Assembly: GCA_015522475.1 (NCBI GenBank)
Contig: WAMF01000012.1
Location: 1-44,564 of the forward strand
Source of the DNA: Microcaldota archaeon
Lineage (GTDB): Archaea; Micrarchaeota; Micrarchaeia; Anstonellales; J096
Direction of reading: 5' to 3'
Length of the DNA stretch: 44,564 bases
The position numbers were made by a program, and so were the translations under genes. Below are positions 24,489-36,413 of the stretch, piece after piece. The notes under the pieces were generated by a model. The model was not told where the DNA came from, did not search any database, and saw only the letters and a program-made list of their open reading frames with translations. Position 1 is the stretch's first letter. Every line of letters starts with the position of its first letter.

Positions 24489-25385
24489 ATGGCAGATGAA
24501 AAAATTGGTGTTGGCGTTGGATATGGAAAAGTGATTCTCTTTGGTGAACATTTCGTCGTGCATGGCTATGATGCCATCGTTGCCTCTTTGCCCTCACTTA
24601 AAACTGTCGTCGAAATTAAGGAAGGGCCCTGGAACATGGATGAGAAAGTAGTAGAGGCTTTTAAGCGTGTCCTCTTAGCTTTGGGTGTAGAAGGAAAGAG
24701 CTTCTCTGTCGTTGTTAAAGAGACTGTGCCCATTGGCCAAAATCTTGGTTCCTCAGCGGCTTTGAATGTTGCCTTTGCAAGGGCCGTGAATGAGCTCTTA
24801 GAACTGCGAAAGAGCGACGACGAAATAAACAAAGCGGCGTGGGAGGGTGAAGTCATTTTTCACGGAACGCCGTCAGGCATAGATAACTCTGCAGCGACGT
24901 ATGGAAAGCCCCTTGTCTTCAAGCGGTTGGGCCCCGGCAAATTCGACATAAAGCCCTTCAATGTAGGCAAGCCCCTCCACTTACTCGTTGTGAGCACTGG
25001 CCAGAATCTGAAGAGTACGAAGGAAACCGTCGCCTATGTAAGAGAGAAAAAGGAGCAGTATCCTGCTATGACGAATAGGGTTTTCGAGACTTATGGATTT
25101 CTTTTCAAGGAAGCCATAAAGGCAATAGAAGAGGGGGAGTTGCCTTACATCGGTTACCTCATGGATGTTGACCACGGCTTGCTAAGCTGCTTTAACCTCT
25201 CAACAGATAAAACAGAGCTGGCTAGACTGCTTTTACAAGAAGCGAGAGCATTAGGCTCTAAGATTACAGGGGGCGGAGCAGGCGGAAACCTCGTCTCACT
25301 CTTCGACAGCGAAGAAAAAGCCAAAGCAGCTGCTGAGCTTCTGAAAGCCCATGGCTTCAAGAGCTTCTATTCTGTGCTGGGCTGA
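24489..25385 (+). CDS. mvk: mevalonate kinase
   Basis: Phosphorylates mevalonate at position 5, the first step of the lower pathway. Seen: GYGKVILFGEHFVVHGYDAI (11-30), the ATP loop PIGQNLGSSAALNVA (81-95; most members have GAGLGSS or similar, here QNLGSS), HGTPSGIDNSAATYG with the expected catalytic Asp (D132), and GSKITGGGAGGNLVSL near the end. From the ATG at 24489 it has 298 residues, typical of archaeal enzymes. With the two genes upstream this completes mevalonate to isopentenyl diphosphate in one cluster. A TTG start 21 bases upstream is less likely because it precedes the ribosome site. Confidence 0.93.
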   Translation: MADEKIGVGVGYGKVILFGEHFVVHGYDAIVASLPSLKTVVEIKEGPWNMDEKVVEAFKRVLLALGVEGKSFSVVVKETVPIGQNLGSSAALNVAFARAVNELLELRKSDDEINKAAWEGEVIFHGTPSGIDNSAATYGKPLVFKRLGPGKFDIKPFNVGKPLHLLVVSTGQNLKSTKETVAYVREKKEQYPAMTNRVFETYGFLFKEAIKAIEEGELPYIGYLMDVDHGLLSCFNLSTDKTELARLLLQEARALGSKITGGGAGGNLVSLFDSEEKAKAAAELLKAHGFKSFYSVLG

Positions 25386-25477
25386 GTTGCTCTTAGGCAG
25401 TTTTTTACATCCAACCTTCCCCATTTCATTCTCTCTTTTCCATATGGTCCAGCAATGCCTAACAAAAAATCCATTTC

Positions 25478-25489
25478 CTTTATAAATAT
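25478..25489 (+). promoter_or_regulatory. box A of rpoH
   Basis: CTTTATAAATAT predicts a start near 25509, followed by GAGGTGG at 25519-25525. Confidence 0.6.
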
Positions 25490-25526
25490 TTCTCTCTAAC
25501 CGTAAGGGGAAGCGCCTCGAGGTGGG

Positions 25527-25790
25527 ATGTTGGCAACAAAAAAGGCAAAGCTTAATGTAGATGTTATAAACTATTTTTTGACACCGTCTGTCAGAGTCTT
25601 ATCCGAGAAGGAAAAGGCAAAAATTCTTGAAAAGTTTGATGCGCAGCCAGAGCAGTTTCCTGCTATATTCGAAACAGATCCTCTGGCTAAGGCATTGAAG
25701 CTTAAACCCGGCGATATGATTGAAATTACAAGAGATGACGGTACGGGCCGCTACAAGGCCTATCGTATATGTATAGCTGTAGAAGCATAG
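25527..25790 (+). CDS. rpoH: RNA polymerase subunit H (Rpb5 C-terminal-like)
   Basis: The 87-residue protein has the subunit H signature: LTPSVRVLSEKEKAKILEKF, then QFPAIFETDPLAKALKLKPGDMIEITR and a final YRICIAVE strand. It is a small assembly subunit of archaeal RNA polymerase. It is the first gene of the polymerase run, as usual in archaea. Ribosome-site placement is odd: GAGGTGG ends one base before the ATG, whereas most genes here have 4-5 bases. The next codon is TTG at 25530, four bases from the site, so that may be the real start. Confidence 0.93.
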   Translation: MLATKKAKLNVDVINYFLTPSVRVLSEKEKAKILEKFDAQPEQFPAIFETDPLAKALKLKPGDMIEITRDDGTGRYKAYRICIAVEA

Positions 25791-26122
25791 AATGCTAGCA
25801 TGTGGCCACTTAGGCCAGTCCAACCCCCATTAGTTGAGACTATAATCTGCGGAGAAGCATCCAGGCATGCCTCGTACGTATGTGGCTGTGGATAAGATTA
25901 TGGATAAAACTGTATGACTGTGAGGATTTTGAGCCCATTAGAGGCTTTAATAGGGTGTTTGGGCTTGATGTAGTATATGGGATGACGTGCCTATAATTTG
26001 CCTGTAATGCGTCGTTGTATAATGTTGTATAATGCTCGTGGGCTCTATGCCCGACATGAATGGTGTGGGATATAAACGGGTAAGTTGGGTGAAAAGGTTA
26101 GGTGGAACGTAAGGTGAAACGT
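25791..26122. other. gap between rpoH and rpoB
   Basis: No gene seen. A 10-base repeat (TTGTATAATG, twice near 26015-26034) and a box A GATATAAACGG at 26069-26079 lie here. The box shows that rpoB has its own promoter, about 25 bases of leader and AGGTGA five bases before its ATG. Confidence 0.5.
26069..26079 (+). promoter_or_regulatory. box A of the rpoB operon
   Basis: GATATAAACGG predicts initiation near 26098, ahead of AGGTGA and the ATG at 26123. Confidence 0.6.
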
Positions 26123-29100
26123 ATGGTAAAAGAATTGATTGGTGCATATTTTAAAGAAAACTCTCTAGTAAAACAACAGCTCGACTCTTTCAACCGCTTC
26201 CTTAATAAGGGGATGCAGGAAATCATAAATAGAGTGGGCACAATAAAGACAAACGTCGAGGGTTTTGAGATCCGCTTGGGAAAAATTCGGCTAGAGCCTC
26301 CTCGTTTCTACGAAGTGAAAGGCGGCTATAGGCCCATACTCCCTTCTGAGGCGCGCATGCGAAACCTTACATATGCCAGCCCTATATTCCTTGAAATGAT
26401 TCCTGTGTACAACGGCGTCGAAAAAACGCTGTACAGCGAAGTTTTCATAGGCGAGATTCCCATAATGGTTAAGAGTGAACTCTGCTATTTAAGCAAGATG
26501 AGCAGGGATGAGCTCATAGCTGCAGGAGAAGATCCCTTAGACCCCGGCGGCTACTTCATAATCAACGGCAGCGAGCGCGTCCTTATAAGCCTCGAAGACC
26601 TCGTGCCCAATAAAGTTTTGACTACGCCCGAAGACGAAAAGACCATCATAGCAAAGGTCTTCTCGACAAGGCATGGCTTTAGGGCTAGGTGCATTGTAAG
26701 GAGGGCCAAAGATGGCCGTTGGTACATAGAGTTCCCGTCGACGCCGGCCAACCTTCCTTTAACAAACGTGCTTCGCGTCCTCGGCTTTACAGAAGACAGC
26801 CAAATAGAGGAGCTCTTTGACATGGACGTAAACGAAGTGAAAAACGACGTCATATATAACTTGGCCTTAGATACAAGTAAGGACGATCCCACTGAATGGC
26901 TTTCCAAGAAGCTCTCGCCAGGCCAGCCAAAGGAGTACAGAGATGACCGCATGTGGCATCTCATAGACGAGTATCTCCTACCCCATCTCGGCACAGACGA
27001 GGAAGCAAGGAAGAAGAAGGCTTTCTATTTGGCAAGAATGGCTGAGAGAACGACGAAGGTCTATCACAAAAAGCTCATTCCCGACGATAGAGACCACTAC
27101 GGCAATAAGCGCATGAAAATAGCTGGCGATTTGATGGAGGAGCTCTTCCGCTATGCCTTCAACTTTCTCACGCGCGACATTATATACCAAGCGAGTAGAG
27201 TCAGCGTAAGAGGGAGAAAGCTGCAGGTGCATACACTTGTTAGACAAGATGCTCTTTCCGACAGAATAAGCTACGCTATGGCCACGGGCAATTGGATAGC
27301 AGGCCAAACGGGCGTTTCTCAGCTTCTCGATAGGGTCAGTTGGGCATCTAGCCTTTCCCACAGAAGGCGCGTTATCTCGCCGTTGAGCAGAAGGCATCCT
27401 CATTTCTTGGCTAGGGATTTGCATGGCACGCACTACGGCAAGCTCTGCCCTTCAGAGACGCCGGAAGGCATAAGCACCTCTCTCGTGAAAAACTTAGCGG
27501 TAATGGCAGAGATTTCTATAGGCACAGACGAAGAGCCCATACGCTCGGTTCTCGAGGGGCTTAAACTCAAAAAGGACGTCAAGAAGGTCAAAGATTACTT
27601 CGCCATCTACTTAAACGGCAACCTCGTTGGCTTCCACAAAGAGGGCGAAGACATAGCCAAGCAACTTCGCACAATGAGGCGCAACAGCGAGATAGATTAT
27701 CAAGTCAATGTTTATCTAAATGATAAGACAAAGGAGCTCTTCGTCAACACGACGAAAGGCAGGGTTAGACGTGCATACATCATTGTCGAGAATGGCAAAT
27801 CGAAGCTAACGCCCGAGCTCCTCGAGAGAGTTAGAGCCGGGAAGCTCAGCTGGCATCACCTGATTAAAATTGGCGTTATAGAATATCTCGACGCAGAAGA
27901 GGAAGAGAACGCCTATGTCGCCAAAAATGAAGAAGAGATAACAGAGAAGACGACGCACATGGAGCTTGAGCCATCAACCATATTCGGCGTCGTAGCTGCT
28001 ACTTTGCCCTATTCCAACTACAACTCCAGTCCAAGGCTTACGATGGCCTCAAGCATGCTCAAGCAGAGCCTCGGCTTATACATGGCCAACTACAACCAGC
28101 GTTTTGATACTAAATCGTACATTATGTACTATCCACAACAGCCCATAGCCCAGACAGAACTCTACAAGAGCCTTGAGATGAACAAAAGGGCGGCAGGCCA
28201 AAACTTCGTTGTCGCTGTTATAACGTACAGAGGATGGAACATGGCGGATGCCGTCGTTATAAATAAAGCCGCTATAGATAGAGGTTTGGGCAGGGTTATG
28301 ATGTTCAAGACGTACGAGACAGAAGAAGTGAGCTATCCCTCAAGACAAAAGGACAGCATAGAGTTGCCCTCACCGAAAATAGAAGGTTACAGAGGAGAAG
28401 AGTACTACAAGCATTTGGATGTCGATGGCATAGTCATCCCCGAGAGTGAAGTTAAGCCGAGGGATGTGCTCGTCGGCAAAGTCTCACCCCCGCGTTTCTT
28501 AGAAGAGCTTAGCATCTTCGGTATGGTGGAGGAAAAGAAGCGCGAAAATTCTCTGGCCGTAAAGCAAGGCGATGTGGGCAAAGTAGATGCAGTTGCCATA
28601 AGCGAAGGGCCTTCTGGCAATAAGGTCGTGAAGGTAAGGCTCCGCGTGCCCAAGATACCGGAGATCGGCGATAAGGTTGCTTCAAGGCATGGCCAAAAGG
28701 GCGTTATAGGTTTAATTGTACCTCAAGCAGATATGCCCTTTACAAAGGACGGCATAGTCCCCGACTTAATTATAAACCCACACGCCATTCCCAGCAGAAT
28801 GACTGCCGGCCATCTATGGGAGATGCTTGGTGGAAAACTTGGCGCCATCAAAGGCCAAAATATAGATGCTACTCCCTTCTCAGCCATGAAGCCAGAGGAA
28901 ATCATGAAACAGCTAAAGGAGATGGGTTTCAACAAATACGGCGAAGAGGAGCTCTACGATGGCATAACCGGCGAGAAAATGAAGGTTAAAATCTACGTTG
29001 GCGTGATCTACTATCAACGCCTGCACCATCTCGTCAGCAACAAGATGCATGCGAGAAGCAGAGGCCCAACACAACTTTTGACTCTACAGCCTACAGAAGG

Positions 29101-29410
29101 TAGGAGTAGAGAAGGTGGTCTCCGCTTCGGTGAGATGGAGCGTGATACACTTATAGGTTACGGCGCGTCTCTCCTTATACGCGAACGTCTTCTAGAAGAG
29201 AGCGATAAGACCATTCAATACGTGTGTAGAGACTGTGGCAGCTTTGGCTACATAGACTACGTTAAAGGAAGAGCTGTGTGTCAACTCTGCGGCAGCACAA
29301 ACGTTAAACCCATAGAAGCGGGCTACAGTTTCAAGCTGCTTTTCAACGAGATAAGTTCCTTAGGCGTCTTCCCACGCATAATAATAGGAAGAAGGGCCGA
29401 CGAGGTGTAA
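26123..29410 (+). CDS. rpoB: RNA polymerase subunit B (unsplit)
   Basis: The 1,095-residue second-largest subunit in one piece; many euryarchaea split it into B'' and B'. Seen: the N-terminal protrusion and lobe (GSERVLISLEDLVPN), the FAT block with SSLSHRRRVISPLSR, SETPEGISTSLVKNL, GDKVASRHGQKGVIG, the HARSRGPTQLLTLQPTEGRS region and a C-terminal zinc ribbon with CRDCG and CQLCG. It forms half of the active-centre cleft. A GTG at 26102 is in frame, but the ATG at 26123 has AGGTGA five bases upstream. rpoA1 starts 27 bases after its stop. Confidence 0.97.
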   Translation: MVKELIGAYFKENSLVKQQLDSFNRFLNKGMQEIINRVGTIKTNVEGFEIRLGKIRLEPPRFYEVKGGYRPILPSEARMRNLTYASPIFLEMIPVYNGVEKTLYSEVFIGEIPIMVKSELCYLSKMSRDELIAAGEDPLDPGGYFIINGSERVLISLEDLVPNKVLTTPEDEKTIIAKVFSTRHGFRARCIVRRAKDGRWYIEFPSTPANLPLTNVLRVLGFTEDSQIEELFDMDVNEVKNDVIYNLALDTSKDDPTEWLSKKLSPGQPKEYRDDRMWHLIDEYLLPHLGTDEEARKKKAFYLARMAERTTKVYHKKLIPDDRDHYGNKRMKIAGDLMEELFRYAFNFLTRDIIYQASRVSVRGRKLQVHTLVRQDALSDRISYAMATGNWIAGQTGVSQLLDRVSWASSLSHRRRVISPLSRRHPHFLARDLHGTHYGKLCPSETPEGISTSLVKNLAVMAEISIGTDEEPIRSVLEGLKLKKDVKKVKDYFAIYLNGNLVGFHKEGEDIAKQLRTMRRNSEIDYQVNVYLNDKTKELFVNTTKGRVRRAYIIVENGKSKLTPELLERVRAGKLSWHHLIKIGVIEYLDAEEEENAYVAKNEEEITEKTTHMELEPSTIFGVVAATLPYSNYNSSPRLTMASSMLKQSLGLYMANYNQRFDTKSYIMYYPQQPIAQTELYKSLEMNKRAAGQNFVVAVITYRGWNMADAVVINKAAIDRGLGRVMMFKTYETEEVSYPSRQKDSIELPSPKIEGYRGEEYYKHLDVDGIVIPESEVKPRDVLVGKVSPPRFLEELSIFGMVEEKKRENSLAVKQGDVGKVDAVAISEGPSGNKVVKVRLRVPKIPEIGDKVASRHGQKGVIGLIVPQADMPFTKDGIVPDLIINPHAIPSRMTAGHLWEMLGGKLGAIKGQNIDATPFSAMKPEEIMKQLKEMGFNKYGEEELYDGITGEKMKVKIYVGVIYYQRLHHLVSNKMHARSRGPTQLLTLQPTEGRSREGGLRFGEMERDTLIGYGASLLIRERLLEESDKTIQYVCRDCGSFGYIDYVKGRAVCQLCGSTNVKPIEAGYSFKLLFNEISSLGVFPRIIIGRRADEV

Positions 29411-29437
29411 GGAGGCGAAGAGGTAGGAGGTGGAAAA

Positions 29438-32964
<3,527 letters not shown>

Positions 32965-33120
32965 GACCAAAAGGTGAGCGAAGAAACGGTGGAGGAGTAA
33001 CGGAGGAGTAAAGAATAAAAACATAATCCTATAATAGAGTGAAACTTGTCGTGTATGTGCTTGCCACGCATGTGGATGGAGTATATAGATGAGGTAGTAA
33101 TAAGGTCTTGAGGGATAATT

Positions 33121-33456
33121 ATGGCAGATGAACCAAAAAGGCTTGCAAGAAAGAGGGAAAAGAAAGGTAAGACTAGTGATATAGAGAAGCAAATAGCTCT
33201 TCTCATGAGTACGGGCAAGGTTATGCTTGGCACAAGGCGTACAACGAAAGAGCTTATGCTTGGAGACGTTAAGGCAGTAATCTATGCAGACAACATTCCC
33301 GAGAGGACGCAGGAAGATCTCCAGCATTATGCACAGCTAGCTAACGTTAAGCTCATAAAATACGAGGGTAGTTCACTCCAATTGGGTAAGCTCTGTGGAA
33401 AACTCCATCCTGTGTCTCTTATAGCGGTTAAGGACTTTGGAGAGGCAAAGTTTTGA
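33121..33456 (+). CDS. rpl30e: ribosomal protein L30e
   Basis: The 111-residue large-subunit protein has the L7Ae/L30e fold: IALLMSTGKVMLGTRRTTKEL, VKAVIYADNIPE, and a final LCGKLHPVSLIAVKDFG. A basic N-terminal extension of about 18 residues (RKREKKGK) is longer than in most archaeal L30e. It keeps its usual place between rpoA2 and nusA. A possible box A (GTATATAGA, about 33080-33088) and a 155-base gap suggest its own promoter. Confidence 0.94.
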   Translation: MADEPKRLARKREKKGKTSDIEKQIALLMSTGKVMLGTRRTTKELMLGDVKAVIYADNIPERTQEDLQHYAQLANVKLIKYEGSSLQLGKLCGKLHPVSLIAVKDFGEAKF

Positions 33457-33595
33457 CCAAAGCTTCGACCTTTACTTTATTTTATTGTTTTAATTTATTG
33501 GGAATCTGGTGTATTGGTGTAGGTCTGCAAGCGAGCGACGTGGGCTTCTTTTCACATGGGCGTATGGAAACTAAATTGGAGCAGCGGTGACAAAG

Positions 33596-34030
33596 ATGCA
33601 GGAAATAAGCCAAGAAGAACTTGAACTTTCGCACATTTTTCAATCCATAACACATGTTAATCCAAACGACATTGTGGTTTTGGACGATATAGACGCGGTT
33701 GGCTTCACAGTGCCCAAGTTTTTGATAGGCAAAGCTGTAGGCCAAAAAGGCAAGAATGTGGATATATTGAGAAGAAAGTTAGGCAAAGCCGTCTATATTT
33801 TTGCAGATGACGACAACGCGGAGCGCTTTCTGAAAAACCTCTTCAGTAACGTAAACATCTTAGCCTTAGACGTCACGAACGTTATGGGTGAACAGGTTTT
33901 TACACTTCTCATATCTGAAAAAGATAAGGGCAAAGCCCTTGGCAAAAATAAAGCCCATATAAAATTAGCTAGGGAGCTCCTGAAGAAGAAGTTCAACGCA
34001 GCCCTCAACTTAAAGACAAAGGTTATTTAA
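33596..34030 (+). CDS. nusA: archaeal NusA-like KH-domain protein
   Basis: A 144-residue archaeal NusA, made only of two KH domains, without the N-terminal and S1 parts of bacterial NusA. The two RNA-binding GxxG loops appear as VGQKGKN and LGKNKAH. Its position after rpl30e is the standard archaeal order. An in-frame GTG at 33587 exists, but it is part of the GGTGA ribosome site, which lies five bases before the ATG at 33596. Confidence 0.93.
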   Translation: MQEISQEELELSHIFQSITHVNPNDIVVLDDIDAVGFTVPKFLIGKAVGQKGKNVDILRRKLGKAVYIFADDDNAERFLKNLFSNVNILALDVTNVMGEQVFTLLISEKDKGKALGKNKAHIKLARELLKKKFNAALNLKTKVI

Positions 34031-34120
34031 TAGCTTGCTTTCATATTCTCTTTAGTCACACATTTAAGTGTAGGTTAAGCTTTAGGCAGAAGTAGAGCAT
34101 ATCTATGTGGGTTTGGGATT

Positions 34121-35395
34121 ATGTTTGAGAGGTTGAGAACGGCTGTTAAGCGTTTTATGGGAAAGCCTGTTGTGGATGAAGCAGATGTAAAGGCACTCAT
34201 AAAAGAGTTGCAGAGAACGCTTATATCTGCGGACGTGGATGTGCGCCTTGTTTTAGAGATAAGTAAAGCTGTGGAAAAACGGCTTAAAGAAGAAGAAACA
34301 AAGGGCTTTACACTGAAACAGCGTCTTATATATGTGCTTAACGACGAGCTAGAGAAGCGTTTTGGCAGAGCCTATGAGCCACCCCTTGGCAAGCAGCGCA
34401 TAATGCTTATTGGTTTGTATGGCAGTGGTAAGACGACAACGACAGGAAAACTTGCTTATTTCTATAAAAAGAAGGGCTTGTCTGTCGCTGCGGGCTCTTT
34501 TGATACAGAGAGAGCAGCAGCTCAAGAACAACTTAAACAGCTCATGGAGCAGGTTGGAGCGAAGTTTTATAGCAGAGAGGAGTTAGAAGAGGTTCTCAAA
34601 AAGGGTCCAAGAGAGGATGTCTTTATTGTGGATACGCCGGGCAAGAATGCTCTCGACGAAGAACTCTTAGAGCGGCTCAAACAGGAGTATACGTTCTCTA
34701 AGCCTACTGTGGTCTACCTTGTCATATCTGCCGATATAGGGAAAATAGCGATGAAGCAGGCAGAGGCTTTTTCCTCTGCTTTGCCTATAACAGCCGCGAT
34801 AATCACAAAATTCGAAGGTAGTGGCAAAGCTGGTGGAGCTTTATCAGCCTTGGCTAAACTTGGCATTCCTATTGCCTTTGTAGGCACAGGAGAAAAACTT
34901 CATGCATTGGAAGTGTTTGAAGCGAGCTCCTTTGTGGCAAAGCTTCTTGGCTTGCCAGACGTGAAAGGCTTGCTTAAGAAGATGGAGGCTGTTGAACATC
35001 CTACAAATCTGGAAGAGTTGAACCTCGAAACCTTTTATCAACAATTAAAATCTGCTAAGCAGATGGGTTCTCTTGGCAACGTGCTTTCTATGGCTGGGAT
35101 GTATGACGTGCCTAAGCAAATGCTTATGCAGGGAGAGCAACGCTTGGCCGTATTCGAAGCAGCCATAAACTCCATGACGCCGTATGAAAGGAGACATCCT
35201 GAAGTGCTTAAAAAAAACCCATCTCGTATAAAGAGAATAGCAAGAGGAGCTGGCGTAAGGCCAGAAGACATCAATCTTTTGCTTTCTCAGTTTTTTAAAA
35301 TGGAAAAAGTGATGAAGCAGTTGAAGAAAGATAAAGGCTTAATAAAGAAGTTTGAAAAGCTCTTAAAGAAAGGTGGTGGCAACCTTCACCTTTGA
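34121..35395 (+). CDS. srp54: signal recognition particle GTPase SRP54 with altered G motifs
   Basis: SRP54 binds SRP RNA and signal peptides and delivers ribosomes to the membrane. N domain is 1-85, G domain about 88-295, and M domain to the end, with MTPYERRHPEVL and the RNA-binding SRIKRIARGAGVRPEDINLLL (split here for length as SRIKRIARGAG and VRPEDINLLL). G1 is GLYGSGKTT (98-106). Two motifs depart from the family: G3 is DTPGK (171-175) in place of DTAGR, and G4 is TKFE (229-232) in place of TKLD. It is 424 residues, slightly short. It takes the place after nusA usually held by rps12-rps7. Confidence 0.93.
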   Translation: MFERLRTAVKRFMGKPVVDEADVKALIKELQRTLISADVDVRLVLEISKAVEKRLKEEETKGFTLKQRLIYVLNDELEKRFGRAYEPPLGKQRIMLIGLYGSGKTTTTGKLAYFYKKKGLSVAAGSFDTERAAAQEQLKQLMEQVGAKFYSREELEEVLKKGPREDVFIVDTPGKNALDEELLERLKQEYTFSKPTVVYLVISADIGKIAMKQAEAFSSALPITAAIITKFEGSGKAGGALSALAKLGIPIAFVGTGEKLHALEVFEASSFVAKLLGLPDVKGLLKKMEAVEHPTNLEELNLETFYQQLKSAKQMGSLGNVLSMAGMYDVPKQMLMQGEQRLAVFEAAINSMTPYERRHPEVLKKNPSRIKRIARGAGVRPEDINLLLSQFFKMEKVMKQLKKDKGLIKKFEKLLKKGGGNLHL

Positions 35396-35403
35396 AAGAC
35401 TTA

Positions 35404-36372
35404 TTACCTCTTTTTGCCCTTTTGTTTTGTCTTCTTTGTCTTGTTGCTCCTTGTTCCGCCCTTTTTATCTGCCTTTTTTGTTTTCGATTTAGAAGCGGAC
35501 TTTGCTTTTGTTGAGCTCTTCGCTTTACTTGTTTGCTTCCTCTTTGCAGCTCTTTCCTCTACTTTTGCCTCAGACATTTCTTTTATCTTGGTATTCTGTG
35601 TTTCGACAAGTTCTATGAGATAAAGGAGCTTATCCCGCATGCTTAAATAATTGTCTTCTAATTTTTTGATGCGCTCTTCTAAAACATCGATGTTGTCGCC
35701 AAAGCCTTCCAAGCTTTCCTTCACGTCTTTCAACTCATTCATAAAGCGTTCGTGACTCTCCTTTATTTGTTGGATTTCCGGGTGAGCTAGCATTTTGGAA
35801 ACAGCTCCTTCTTTATGTGTAGCTCTTATTTGGCTAAGGGCGTCCCTTGCAAATTTGTAGGGGTTTACAACTCCGGGGATATGAATAGAATCGCCTTCTT
35901 TTATATGTGTAACGCCAGCTGTGTTTATTATGACTGTGCCTATGCCCAGAACGCGTTCTATGAGATTTCTCTCTATGTCTATGTCTTGAATTGCCACATA
36001 GGGGATGAGGAAGGCCTTTTTGCTGAATATGCCTCGCTCTACATATATACCTTTGTCTGCTAGTCCAAAAATGATGTTTCGTGTTTTTACCTCTTCATAG
36101 AGGGCATAAACTATGATACCTATAACGCCCAACCACCATACGATGGGTGTTAAGCTGACATTCAGGCAGCTGTTCTTGCAAGCGGCATCTATAAGCAGAG
36201 CAGCTACCAATAAAACAAAGAGAATTATGCTTAGCACGATGATATGGCCGACAATCAAAAGCCTACTTACGCGTTGTCTTTTGTGGGCCTCTGGCGGTTC
36301 TGGATTTTCATAAGAAAGACTCTCCTCAGCTTTTTTTCCATGGCTTGGGCCTTCACTGCTAATACCTACCAT
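35404..36372 (-). CDS. PH-like (bPH2/DUF304-type) membrane protein
   Basis: The 322-residue protein has two transmembrane segments (about 38-65 and 78-95), then a bacterial-PH-like domain (GIYVERGIFSKKAFLIPYV, IQDIDIERNLIERVLGIGTV) as in YdbS/YdbT-type proteins, a coiled coil (about 200-265) and a Lys-rich tail. The function of this family is not settled; a membrane-surface scaffold is inferred. The start has a box A (36391-36403) about 25 bases upstream. It converges with srp54, with 8 bases between the stops. Confidence 0.82.
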   Translation of the reverse strand: MVGISSEGPSHGKKAEESLSYENPEPPEAHKRQRVSRLLIVGHIIVLSIILFVLLVAALLIDAACKNSCLNVSLTPIVWWLGVIGIIVYALYEEVKTRNIIFGLADKGIYVERGIFSKKAFLIPYVAIQDIDIERNLIERVLGIGTVIINTAGVTHIKEGDSIHIPGVVNPYKFARDALSQIRATHKEGAVSKMLAHPEIQQIKESHERFMNELKDVKESLEGFGDNIDVLEERIKKLEDNYLSMRDKLLYLIELVETQNTKIKEMSEAKVEERAAKRKQTSKAKSSTKAKSASKSKTKKADKKGGTRSNKTKKTKQKGKKR

Positions 36373-36390
36373 ATAGGCCTATAACATTTA

Positions 36391-36403
36391 GTTTTTATAA
36401 AGC
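36391..36403 (-). promoter_or_regulatory. box A of the PH-like gene
   Basis: On the minus strand this reads GCTTTATAAAAAC, about 25 bases before the ATG at 36372. It begins 11 bases before the stop of the next gene. Confidence 0.55.
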
Positions 36404-36413
36404 TTGAGGTTTG

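Noticed and set aside
25791-26101. Possible RNA gene between rpoH and rpoB
   Set aside because: Looked for tRNA arms and conserved RNA motifs; only a short repeat and the rpoB promoter were found.
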